Of a DNA stretch of 23,642 bases, positions 1 to 8,657 are shown piece by piece. The DNA is taken from the NCBI GenBank assembly GCA_002081555.1, contig MZNV01001249.1, positions 1 to 23,642 on the forward strand. Direction: 5' to 3'. Positions within the stretch are counted from its first letter, which is position 1. Every line of letters starts with the position of its first letter. This DNA is from Protostelium mycophagum (taxonomy: Eukaryota; Evosea; Variosea; Protosteliida; Protosteliaceae). The notes under the pieces are model-generated. The model saw nothing but the letters and a program-made list of their open reading frames with translations. It was not told the origin of the DNA and did no database searches. A program made the translations under genes and the position numbers.

Positions 1-326
1 GTCTGAGGCCGTGGAGAGTTACTGTCTTTGTTGGTTGTGATATCTGGATTTGATCATTCATTTGATTCTTCATTTTAATGATTTTAATGTGGAAGGACAC
101 AAGTGCCAGCTGCAAAATGATGATCTAACATCGTACTCACCTCCACTTCAATATCAACACGTCCCAATACAATTGATGATTCCTGTCTTGGCTCCAATTG
201 AATGTCATATCTGAGAGGCCTCACGATCTCGGTGCTCTGGATCCATTGCAGCTCTCTCGGTGTCATCTGACCATTAATAAAGAGATCGTGAAAAATATAA
301 AGATTCACTGCCTCGAGGGGTCCCAT
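1..326 (-). CDS. M1-family aminopeptidase, N-terminal exons (partial)
   Basis: Partial gene running off the left edge. Exon 1 is read from 326 to 141 and exon 2 from 43 to 1. They are joined in phase 0 over a 97-base intron (140-44) with a GTGAGT donor and a CAG acceptor. The joined protein has a PLRYDIQLEP stretch followed by GRVDIEVE and, after the splice, TKTVTLHGL. This matches the start of the N-terminal beta domain of M1 zinc aminopeptidases (P.HYDL.L.P ... G.V.I.. ... T..I.LH...L). The HEXXH catalytic site would lie beyond the window. The first ATG (326) gives MGPLEA and then a hydrophobic stretch. A 42-base GTGAAT..GTCAG segment within it could be another small intron that joins MGPLEA to MTPREL. 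Family call from a short match, so moderate. Confidence 0.5.
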
Positions 327-429
327 CTCATTGAGCTGCGGGTGTGTGTGTGTCTTAAAAAGCTCAGCCGATGATGCACGTGATCAAGGGTCTTTGTCGT
401 CTTTGATCTTGATCTAGCTGAAATACAAA

Positions 430-1916
430 ATGCAATCGTCGTGCCGTGCCAGGAGGCAAAATATGGAGTGTGTTGTAGAGGCAACCGAAATTAATCATGT
501 GTGGAAACCACGATCTACAAACATGAAAGAGTCTGCTCTTAGCAGGATCATACACCAGCACTTTCGTGAACAAGGTTTGGAAACCGCTACACACGAGTAT
601 GGATCATCCTTTTCATGACGATGACAGAATTCTGTAAATCATACCAATCTAAACACAAACAGATATGAAAAAGACTCTAAAGTATTTTTCGATAAGGTCT
701 ATTTCGAAGAATGTATAGAGAGAGGAGGTTGGTCCGAAGTACATTCATATCTTAGTGCTTTTGTGGACTGGAAGAAGGGAGAGATCCAACAGGAATTACA
801 TTTGAATGTCTATAAGTGGAGTTTTGAGGAGGCCATTGCCAGGTGTTCATCTAATACATGACCATTCCTACCTTCTTTGTGGCGGTTATATTCACAGCTA
901 CCTCTATAGTGCTGAGGGAATTTAGGAAAGATGAAGAGGCAGCTGCACGGATACTGCTCATCAACTTGAGACCCATCACAGACAAATCAGGGTGACATTT
1001 TTATCTTTACGACCAATGACGAAGAGTTCTAAAGTCATCATCATCACATGGATCTTTCTTCATGAAATAGTAATTTATTTAAAAAAGTTTGACCATTATT
1101 TTTATAAATTAAACATTAAATTTATTTAAAATTATACGTAGTACCTGGTATCACCAGTTGCCATAAGATACACGGTGACATTAACGTGTTACTCACGGCA
1201 ACAGAGCGGTAGTTACCGCAATTATTTTTCATTTCAAAAATTGTACAAATCCTTGTCCACGGGGTAATAATTGATTTACTGAAATTTCTCAGAACATTTC
1301 CCCAATATCACAGCAGATTCCTTCAATTACAAAAGAGGTGAGGACATCTACAACTCTCCTACAAAAAATAGCAGATGTTCTATAAATAGCATCATTCATT
1401 ATAACAATTTTATTATTAAAATTTAAATTTTAAGACTTAGAAATCTAGTGAAGTATCACATGACGATCTCGTCAAGTTGAGAAGACAATTGATCACTGAC
1501 ATCACCCCATTGTTGGAGAGTGAGATATCATGACATGACCCCTCACACGTCGTGATGACAACATGACAGATCTTCTCGCTGACAAACTGTCATTACCCAA
1601 TATTGGCCCTTCCATCCTCGTGAAACTCCTAGAGAAGTGAATTTTCCTCGAAATTTCACCAAACTCTCCATCACTATTCCCTGAAATTTCTAAAAAATCT
1701 ACTTGAAAAATCGCTGAAATTTCTGACGAAATCAGGAGGAAGAAATTGTACAATGAAGAGAAAGAGTTACCAGGATTATATATACGCACTGAATCGTGAG
1801 TCCCATAATTACCCCGAATAATCCACACGCATCACATGTGTATTACCGCTGCAAAAATTCGTATGAGTGACAGAAGTTGCAACAAAAATATCCGTGGCAG
1901 CCGCATCAAAATTTAA
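430..1916 (+). CDS. TOPLESS-type LisH/CTLH domain protein, standalone (paralogue 1)
   Basis: Eight exons: 430-596, 663-842, 917-991, 1293-1337, 1449-1519, 1570-1636, 1736-1795, 1874-1916. They sum to 708 bases, 235 residues plus TAA. The product follows the N-terminal tetramerising domain of plant TOPLESS corepressors from end to end. A LisH-like helix (LSRIIHQHFREQGLETATHE) comes first, then a CTLH segment with VYFEECIERGGWSEVHSYLSAF against TOPLESS MKYFEDQVHAGEWDEVERYLSGF. Then come RILLINLRPI, FLQLQKS, LSLPNIGPSILVKLL and a tail, YIRTESSC, that resembles TLFVDHSC. It stops where TOPLESS would continue into WD40 repeats. It may oligomerise or bind short repressor-like peptides; this is inference. 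The 300-base intron 992-1292 is long for this region and could hide a small exon. The start is the first ATG of the LisH exon; an upstream exon is possible. Confidence 0.65.
1206..1219. repeat. CGGTA/TACCG palindrome (intron of TOPLESS-type gene 1)
   Basis: GCGGTA-GT-TACCGC, 6-base arms. Similar elements lie at 2047-2058, 3027-3039, 3615-3626, 3830-3847 and 11934-11947. Confidence 0.6.
1650..1723. repeat. Three GAAATTTC palindromes in one intron
   Basis: Copies at 1650, 1683 and 1716, each 33 bases apart, in intron 1637-1735 of the first TOPLESS-type gene. Part of the intron-associated family described in the findings. Confidence 0.7.
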
Positions 1917-1955
1917 TTTCTACATCGGATTTATGCTTTGAAAATGTTATCGTGT

Positions 1956-2002
1956 GTTGCGGCACAGCCGCAAAGATTTTTCGCATACGTTGCGGCACAG
2001 CC
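1956..2002. repeat. Direct repeat of a GC-rich hairpin unit
   Basis: GTTGCGGCACAGCC occurs at 1956-1969 and 1989-2002. The first copy continues as a perfect hairpin, TGCGGC-ACA-GCCGCA (1958-1972). A related hairpin, GCGGC-AGA-GCCGC, lies in a paxillin intron at 8451-8463. Confidence 0.6.
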
Positions 2003-2216
2003 TCAACGAAAATCCGACATATCGCTATTACCTTTTGGAAAATATGCGGTACTTACCGTGAAAATCCACGCTATGGTACCGTGGTTTTGTAAAGGTCCAA
2101 TCCGTTACCACCACACAATCTGTCATCACTTGTGGTGCAAGATATATATATCTCATGATAATATCTTTTAATATAAAATCAATAAACAAATATAATTAAA
2201 TTTGATTTATTCACAG

Positions 2217-3734
2217 AGAATACAACACACAAGATTTGGACAAGAGCGCGCTGCTCCTCATGATCCAAAGACATCTAGAATTAAAGAAGTACTTTAACAC
2301 CAAACGCACGTAGGACACATTTGTAATTCTATGCCGAAATAATTAAAAATAAATTTAAATCCCATTTAATTTTATTTTGTTAAAATGTTTAACTGACATT
2401 CCCAGATTAGAAATGGAAACGCGGAAGAACTTTGACCATTCGTATTTTAAAAAAAGCGTTTTGGCGGGAAATTGGGACGAACTGATGACATACGTCAGAT
2501 CATTCGTCAGATGGGGTGAAAGTGTGCATTGTAAAAACATCATATTCGAGCTAAGCAGGCAGAGACTTTTTGAAGCTTTTTTCAGGTGAAATTTCGAGGA
2601 AATTTCGCCGAATTTTACGTAAAAATTCCACGAATCACATCTTTTACAATTATCTGTAAATAGAAGATATTTTTGATTGTAGACGGCAGGGGTGACAAGT
2701 TGGGGGCATCCAAAATATTGATAAATGACTTGGTAGAACTCCGAAACTCCGGTAACCGCATCTACCACAAATGGTGTGAAGTTCTACAACTCGAAAACAC
2801 CAGGTCTGAAGTTCTCAAAGTCTTCTCGAGATGATTCATGTAATCTCTGGATCTACAATGCTGATTAGAACAGAAAGTCTAAAATGTTGGAAGGATTTAC
2901 ACTGGATGGTACAAGAGGCGAGGTCTTAGAACGTGTTAAAAAACCGATGCAAGGTGATGCAAAGAATTTTTTGTATTTTACAAGTGTTATGTGAGGTTAG
3001 AGTTTCCCCGATCCATTTTTTTTGCGGTAAGCTACCGTAAAACTTGCGGTTGCTCACTGTAATTTTCCGGGAAAAGGCTCACACGTAATACAATTTGACA
3101 TTTGAAAATATTGAAGAGATTTATACAAATTGCACTCGTTGCAAGTACACAGAATCTGTGTTTAAAATCTCTGTGATATAAATATCACACTAGTCACGAT
3201 TTGAAAGTATCAAAGTCTTCGGGTTCGTTCATATCGACACAGTCTACCGCATCCCTTGCCGCACTGCGAAGTCAAGCGTGTCTGAGCGATGCCAGTACTA
3301 AGGTGGGAGACCACTTGGGAAGCCCTCGTGACGAACTCTTTTGCACTCGGCGGTTCTTTAGTATGAAAAATTGCATAGAAAATCATTTTTGTTGCGAGTT
3401 GTAGATTCTCCACGACTGTGATGGGTCTTCATGTATATAAATTTCATTTGAATAAAACGAAACAATGTATGTCTATATAAGTTGACGAGATCAGATGTGT
3501 TATCTTTTGTCATGGAACAACCGACTCTGCCCGCCAATTGCCTCATCGCACTGCTAGATGGGTGAATTTTTACTTTTAGAATATATACTTTCAAATCCGT
3601 ACCGTGGCTTTTCACGGTAATTACCGCACATAGAAAAGGCTTACATCGGTTACAAATTGATCACATCTTCTGATGATCTCAGCACGGAAGAGATCAACAA
3701 GTTCATGAAGAAAAGGAAGTTCGACCTCACATGA
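2217..3734 (+). CDS. TOPLESS-type LisH/CTLH domain protein, standalone (paralogue 2, 5' exon unresolved)
   Basis: Tandem paralogue of the gene at 430-1916. Supported exons are 2217-2309 (LisH, SALLLMIQRHLELKKYF), 2406-2585 (CTLH, YFKKSVLAGNWDELMTYVRSF), 2690-2803 (KILINDLVEL, VLQLENT), 2874-2953 (GEVLERVKKPMQ) and 3495-3560/3561 (VMEQPTLPANCLIALLD). A tail follows that ends at TGA 3732-3734, probably as a tiny exon after 3631 and a last exon from about 3683 (TEEINKFMKKRKFDLT). Intron phases match paralogue 1 at the equivalent junctions (2, 2, 2, 1), which supports both models. The start is missing: exon 2217 opens in phase 2, and an 8-base first exon, ATG TTA TC at about 1934-1948, would fit but is speculative. 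Like its neighbour it has no WD40 region. Intron 2954-3494 holds the 5S rRNA gene. Confidence 0.6.
3172..3189 (+). promoter_or_regulatory. TATA-like palindrome upstream of 5S rRNA
   Basis: TGTGATATAAATATCACA is a perfect inverted repeat of 8-base arms around AA and contains a TATAAATA core. The core lies about 40-46 bases before the 5S start, roughly where some protist, fungal and insect 5S genes carry an upstream TATA-like element. The role is inferred from position only. Confidence 0.35.
3221..3338 (+). rRNA. 5S ribosomal RNA gene
   Basis: A 118-base match to the eukaryotic 5S layout. Bases 3221-3229 pair with 3330-3338 to close helix I. CGCATCCCTTGCCGCACTGC at about 3248 follows the 5S CCCATCCCGTCCGATCT region. 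The internal RNA polymerase III promoter is recognisable: box A AAGTCAAGCGTG (3269-3280), an intermediate element GATGCC, and box C AAGGTGGGAGACCACTTGGG (3300-3319). These fall near nucleotides 49 and 80, as expected for 5S. A TTTT terminator follows at 3339-3342. It lies on the same strand inside intron 2954-3494 of the second TOPLESS-type gene. Confidence 0.9.
3339..3342 (+). terminator. RNA polymerase III T-run after 5S rRNA
   Basis: Four T residues directly follow the closing strand of helix I, the usual minimal polymerase III stop. Confidence 0.6.
3601..3626. repeat. Double palindrome ACCGTG..CACGGT and CGGTAATTACCG
   Basis: Two overlapping inverted repeats: ACCGTG (3601-3606) with CACGGT (3613-3618), and the perfect 12-base palindrome CGGTAATTACCG (3615-3626). 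They lie in the penultimate intron of the second TOPLESS-type gene, a few bases before its acceptor. Confidence 0.6.
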
Positions 3735-4049
3735 CCAACATGGTAAATAAAGAGGACAGATACAACTGTTGAATGGAATCGAACATTTCTCCGCAAAAGC
3801 TCATTCGTAAAGTTCACAACTCGTTAACGTACCGTGACTCTGCGGTAATGAACGTGAGCAGTGACTTGCGCTGCGGAATATGATTAAAAATACCCCGTGT
3901 TTTTATATGACGTGATTTTATTATGTCAACAGTTTCCGCGGTCAGGGAACGCGGACAACATTGTAATTTCACGCAACTCCTGCGGTTGTTACCGTCCAGA
4001 GTGGTGGGGTCACTCCGCGACACTTTCCTCCCTAAACACCAACATCAGC
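3735..4049. other. Intergenic gap before the GST gene
   Basis: No supported gene. It holds the inverted repeat TACCG (3830-3834) .. CGGTA (3843-3847), a member of the dispersed CGGTA family. An open frame from 3897 runs in frame into the GST start, but its composition is unlike the GST and I treat it as leader. Confidence 0.5.
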
Positions 4050-4993
4050 ATGAGCCACCAAGTGCACCTCTTTGGATATCATGAATCGCCGTATTTTCAA
4101 AAGCTGAGACAGGTCATGTCGTTTCTGCAGATCCCTTTTTTAGAGGTTCCACAGCCGCGTGTCCTGCCGAGACCCGACCTTCTGAGTGTTGGAGTCACTT
4201 ATCGAAGAATACCGATTCTGTCCATCGATGGGGATCTCTATGCAGACACCAGTCTGGCAATCGATCGACTGTGCGAATTGAAGAATGTTCAAAATCATCA
4301 CGAGTTCCAGCTGCTCGGTCGTGAGGTATGTCACTTTTCATCTGCTCGACTGAAAATGCCAGATCTTTCCAGCAGCAGCAGGCGTGATGCCACTCCATAA
4401 TCTGCCAGAAGAGTTTTTAAAAGACAGGTCAGAGCTGGTTGGCGCCAAATGGACAGTGGAAGGTGCCGCCGCTGCTCGCCCAGCAGCGCTTTCCAAGTTA
4501 CTCACCTTGATGCATCACATCGAGACACAGACACTGTCTAAAGGCAGATATTTCCTGGGCGATGAACTGTCCCTGGCAGACCTGCACGTCTTCTTTGTGG
4601 TGAAGTGGTTTGTCTTCGATACAAAAGGTGAATTTTCAGCGAAATGTCTGTGCATTATTCGGTGGACATCAAGTTTGCAATGTGGTTTCATTCTTCAAAA
4701 AGTCCTGTCTAAACAGACTCTTACGCCAACATCAGGAGCACCAGAGATAAACGAGAAGACACACCCAAAGATCTACTCCTGGCTCAACTCTGTGATGAAA
4801 TCGGTCACGGTAAGCAACACGGAGACTTGCACGTTTGATGACGTGAGACAAACCGTATTGAAGCCCTCCTTTCCCCTGCCAAAACACGATGAGAACGAGC
4901 CGCTCAGATTCAAGGTTTGTTGGTACAATGTTCTAAGTCTAAGGTTTCTGTGCGGCAACTCTGTTGCAGGCGAAGGCAGCCAACACCCCATAA
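4050..4993 (+). CDS. Glutathione S-transferase-like protein (fungal DUF7962-type)
   Basis: Modelled as exons 4050-4325, 4363-4627, 4703-4914 and 4970-4993, giving 258 residues. The N-terminal thioredoxin-like half has VHLFGYHESPYFQKLRQVMSF, then VPQPRVLPRPDLLSVGVTYRR, IPILSIDGDLYADTSLAID and IFPAAAGVMP. The motif pattern (YFxK, PRPDL, YRRIP, YaDTslai, FPxaa) is that of a GST-like family common in fungi. The C-terminal helical half has YFLGDELSLADLHVFFVVKW and THPKIYSWLNSVMKSV, typical of GST alpha-helical domains. The usual role is glutathione conjugation or peroxide handling in the cytosol; the substrate is unknown. The first intron (37 bases) is fixed by frame: only acceptor 4362 keeps the frame open. 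Intron 4628-4702 has no in-frame stop, so it might be retained. The ATG at 4050 was chosen because the conserved domain starts five residues later. Confidence 0.7.
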
Positions 4994-5022
4994 ATTCATG
5001 ATGAAAGACAATCAAACAATGC

Positions 5023-5338
5023 ATGCTGAATGGAGATGAAGGTGGAAGACCAAGTCGCAGTGACACCGACAGATACCGGAAGGAACCACCCCCAATACGG
5101 TTCTCTCATCGCCATAAACTCGCAAGAGGTGAGGGCTTCCTTCATGTCGACGTCGTGGTGATTGATGGCAGGTATGTATCATTACCACAGAGGGAGCCAG
5201 GGTTCATTTTCCAAGATCGAACTACCACGTGAGCAGAAAATCAAAAAAATCCAGCCTTTAGTACCAACAATGAAGAAAGAAAACGACATGAGTTCATTTC
5301 TTTCGATGATAAGATCTTTCAGAATGAATCCGAGTTGA
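5023..5338 (+). CDS. Small two-exon gene, unknown function
   Basis: Exons 5023-5128 and 5172-5338 around a 43-base intron (GTGAGG..GGCAG). The preferred reading is 90 residues, basic and low in hydrophobic residues, with RSDTDRYRKEPPPIRFSHRH, SFSKIELPREQKIKKIQ and a C-terminal FLSMIRSFRMNPS. The same exons are also open in another frame from ATG 5036, giving a 62-residue product containing NHPQYGSLIAINSQE and TTEGARVHFPRSNYHV. I cannot decide between them from sequence alone. The first reading uses the first ATG and is longer. It lies 29 bases after the GST stop, and its stop is 21 bases from the convergent PHF5A stop. No family recognised. Confidence 0.35.
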
Positions 5339-5359
5339 AAATGACAAAATTTATGGACA

Positions 5360-5858
5360 TCAACGTTTTTTGAAACCGTATTTCTTCCGCTCATAGAATA
5401 GATCCGTCTTCGAACTTCCAAGATTAACAATCTTTGGACACCCATCTGCGTTTTTCAATGGTTGTGAGAGACTAGCATGGAGATTTCAAATGAACATTGT
5501 AATTTACCAAATCATTTTATGATTTTTGGTGACGTTGATAATCGGTCGCGGGAATATATTAGACCACTCACCTCTATCTTTCTCTTGTATAGTGCATTCT
5601 TTGCAATAGTAGGCGTCAGAAATACCAGGGCCTCCACAGATCACACACTTGCCTTGAAATGAACCGTAATTACATTCATCGCAGACTCTTGCCAATGTGT
5701 TTGGTCGGACATAGGAGTCACAGATAACACATTTTCCGTCGCATTTCTCACATAGGCGACCGATGGCTGATTGACATTAGTTTAATGTGATGTTCAAAGG
5801 ACCTACATATTCCAGGTTGCTTTCTGCACATAATCAGATCGGGATGATGCTTCGCCAT
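5360..5858 (-). CDS. PHF5A: PHF5A / SF3b14b, SF3b spliceosome subunit
   Basis: Three exons on the minus strand, 5858-5807, 5766-5572 and 5445-5360, give exactly 110 residues, the length of human PHF5A. The protein begins [16 protein letters not shown] and has [40 protein letters not shown] and [19 protein letters not shown]. It ends [16 protein letters not shown], near-identical to the animal protein. The many CxxC pairs form the PHD-like zinc knot of this family. It works in the nucleus in the SF3b part of U2 snRNP, next to SF3B1, in branch-point recognition. Introns are 40 and 126 bases. It is divergent from the small gene at 5973, leaving 114 bases for both promoters. Such conservation makes this the safest call here and a check on the splice rules used elsewhere. 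Confidence 0.97.
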
Positions 5859-5972
5859 GTTGACGGTCTCTAATATCGAATCACATCAAATCGCAAAGTG
5901 CATCTAAATTCTGCGAATGCGCCATAAAAGAACTTTCTCGGAACACAACCACACACTCATGCATTGGTGAAC

Positions 5973-6307
5973 ATGGCAGAGAGAGATGAAACAAGTACAA
6001 TGTTGTCTTCCAAATAAATAGCCCCTTCATGATCGAAACCTGAACCTCATAAAGAAGAGATCAACCGGATGAGCTAATAAAACTTCTGGATTCGTCTCTT
6101 TGTCGCCTTTCCCAGAGCTGTTGTCGTTTAGAAGTCCGTCCAGTTCCAAGAGTTGGTGTCCTCCGCGTTGTGAAAAATGTCTTTGCGGACATGGGGTTCC
6201 AATTCCACAATGCCAATTCGCATATTTCAGACATTCTGGAATCGCAGATAAACGGCTCCATTTTTCGGCGACGAATCGTTCAAACAGGGCGACACATAAA
6301 CATTTAA
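5973..6307 (+). CDS. Small two-exon gene, unknown function, abutting paxillin
   Basis: Exon 5973-5994 joins exon 6060-6307 over a 65-base intron, giving 89 residues: MAERDETN, then DELIKLLDSSLCRLSQSC, RVGVLRVVKNVFADMG, SHISDILESQINGS and the tail RRRIVQTGRHINI. It is probably soluble and helical with a basic tail. No signal peptide, membrane segment or known motif is seen. It is divergent from PHF5A. Its TAA (6305-6307) is one base from the paxillin ATG, so the two coding regions nearly touch. A competing minus-strand frame (6261-6061) is weaker. Function unknown. Confidence 0.45.
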
Positions 6308-6308
6308 A

Positions 6309-8657
6309 ATGGACGATTTAGACTCACTTCTGTCTGACCTGGGTAAGAGGAGAGATGATAGCGCTTCTACCAGAAAAACGAGGCCTCCTACCTCCAGAGT
6401 CGATTTAAATGAGCTCGCCTCTCTCATGGAAGTCCTTGCGGCTCCTACACCTCAGCAGGTTTAGAATCATAATACAACATTAAAGAGATCTAAAATGTCT
6501 TTACAGGCCGAGATCAAACAGACCCCTCCGCCCTCTCGCAGTGCGAGAGAAACTACCACAGTAGATGATTTGGACGCTTTAATGGAGAGTCTGTCTGCTG
6601 CTTCTGGCAACAACCGCGGAACCCAACGTATTGGCACCACCTCAGGAAAGCAAATGGGTAAGTCTATACTTGTTTTTTCATCCCGATCCAAACCATATAT
6701 TTACATGACAACCTCATACCCACAGGAAATGTATCTGCTTACTCAGAGCCCGTTGTAGAATCTGCTAGTACTTACAACTCTTTGAGATCACCAGATCTCA
6801 GCAACCCTGCCTACCAATCTCGTCCCGTATCGACTGCTGCATACAACTCACCTGGCTTAGAGGTCTCATTTTATCACCCATTTTCATCTTCTTGCCCTTG
6901 GGCAACATGTATCTCTGTGGCAGAGCCACCATCCCATAAGACTAAATCATCATCACCAAAACCTAACATACATGTCTAATGATTAATAGTCGAGGTCTAG
7001 TTACGTCCCCGCAGGCTCTGTATCTCACTCTGACAACAACTACCAGTCCAGCCCCTACGCCCCCACCTCCCCCTCCGCGTACAATTCACGACCCGTTTCG
7101 ACCGTCTACAACGGAGGCGCCGACCACATCCCCCCCGCGTACAACGCCCCACCCAGTGAGTGACGTCATATCTTTTGTGAGATGTCGTGCTGAGATATCG
7201 TGACAGACTATGCTGGACACAGAGAGTCACAAAACCTTGGTGGCCCCGCACCAGGTAATTTTAAGACATCTTTTTTCGCCGCGTGATGTCATTAATGACA
7301 TCGAGTTCTTATGTCATGACATCCCACGCCGCACTCTGACATATGTCGTGTCACACTTGACAGATGTCGCCATATACAACATACGACATCAAGAGTTGGC
7401 TGACAACTTCCAGGTGTCCGCAAACCCGATGAATTGGATGCCTTGTTGAACAATCTCCACAGCCAGATGGACAACATCGCCGCTGTACAGTCCTCCCTCC
7501 CTCCCGCCGAGACTGGGGGTGGAAATTCTGGCGGGAAACAGATTTGCCGCACGTGCCAGCAGCCTATTTATGGAGAAGTCATACAGGCATTGAGGGCTTC
7601 TTACCATCCTGAGCACTTTGCCTGCGGCTCTTGCCGCAGCCCCATCGGAACAGGTGATATTTCGACGAAATTTCGCGAAAAAAACATTTTTTGGGCTGTT
7701 TGGTCTCAAAAAATTGTGACAAACACCCAAGACACGAATTTTCTCGGGAATTTCAGAAGCTGACGTGTGAAGGATTGTTCTTTGAACATAACGGATCTGC
7801 AACATGTGAGAGATGTTACAAAGAGTTATGCTGCCCAAAGTGCGCCCATTGCGACAAGCCCATCACCGACAGGTACGCGTCACATTTAGCTGTCACTTTT
7901 GACACTTTGACAGATGTGTCACCGCCATTGGTAAGAAGTGGCACGCGGACCACTTTATATGTACTCAGTGCTTGCGGCCATTTGAAAACGGTGTTTTCTT
8001 CGAGCGCGAAGGAAGACCCTACTGTGAGGCCGATTTCTACAACGTTTTCGCGCCAAAATGTGCCGGTTGTAGTGACCCGGTGAGTATCTACAACTGTGAA
8101 ATTTCTGAGAAGTTTCAGGTCAGAGGAGATTGTATCACCGCGTTGGGGTCCCAGTGGCATCCCGAGCACTTTGAGTGCAATTTCTGTCGCAAATCTTTGG
8201 TCAACTCGACATTCTTCGAATATGGCGGGAAACCCTTCTGCGAGGTGGCCGTCTACAATGACGATTTACATCGCTGACGTGTTCAGGCACATTACCACAT
8301 GCAGAGCGGATCTGTCTGTGGTGGCTGTGGGAAGGTGATTGTTGGAAGATCCATCACTGCTTTTGGCAAGGTGAGTCATGTCTTTCCATGGGTTTGGTGG
8401 CTGCAGAGATTATTTCTGTGCTTCAAAGTTATAGAGGGTCTTTGTACTGCGGCAGAGCCGCAACGTCTTTCTGCTGAAACTTTCAAATAGACAAGTGCAG
8501 CTTCTTTATGCACCGACACATGTCTGACACGATATAGAAGTGGCATCCAGAGGAGTTTGTGTGCGCCTTCTGTGCTTTTCCGTTGTCTGGAGGCAGCTAT
8601 ACCGAGCACAACGCGAAGCCGTACTGCAAAGAGTGTCACGGGACCTTGTTTGGATAA
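6309..8657 (+). CDS. Paxillin (LD motifs plus four LIM domains)
   Basis: Eleven exons: 6309-6458, 6507-6657, 6726-6862, 6990-7155, 7207-7254, 7414-7653, 7773-7872, 7914-8079, 8119-8244, 8287-8370, 8538-8657. They give 495 residues. LD motifs are LDSLLSDL (4-11), [11 protein letters not shown] (33-43), LDALMESL (72-79) and LDALLNNL (225-232). They are linked by a Ser/Tyr/Pro-rich stretch with repeated YNSRPVST-like units. Four LIM zinc domains run from Cys262 to the end: CRTCQQPI.., CAHCDKPI.., CAGCSDPV.. and CGGCGKVI... Paxillin scaffolds adhesion sites: LD motifs bind FAK- or vinculin-like partners and LIM domains target the membrane. In LIM4 the expected zinc His of HPEHFVC is Glu462 (HPEEFVC). 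The exon 3-4 junction (intron 6863-6989) is the least certain; the LIM1 junction was fixed by alignment ([12 protein letters not shown]). A polyadenylation signal AATAAA lies at 8670. Confidence 0.93.
7285..7347. repeat. Cluster of TGTCA-type palindromes in a paxillin intron
   Basis: Within intron 7255-7413: the perfect 18-base palindrome GATGTCATTAATGACATC (7285-7302), ATGTCATGACAT (7311-7322) and GACATATGTC (7338-7347). The same 12-base palindrome recurs in a PTEN intron (18432-18443), and TGTCATGACA recurs at 19502-19511. Confidence 0.7.

Noticed and set aside
1502-1828. Minus-strand frame of 108 residues
   Set aside because: Antisense to exons 6 and 7 of the first TOPLESS-type gene and to an intron rich in GAAATTTC.
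3201-3413. Open frames on both strands of about 67 residues
   Set aside because: They are shadows of the 5S rRNA gene.
3897-4049. In-frame upstream extension of the GST-like protein
   Set aside because: GST families start directly at the VHLFGY strand. The extension has no family-like features and contains a CGGTTGTTACCG-like element.
7389-7838. Minus-strand frame of 149 residues
   Set aside because: Antisense to paxillin LD4 and LIM1 exons.
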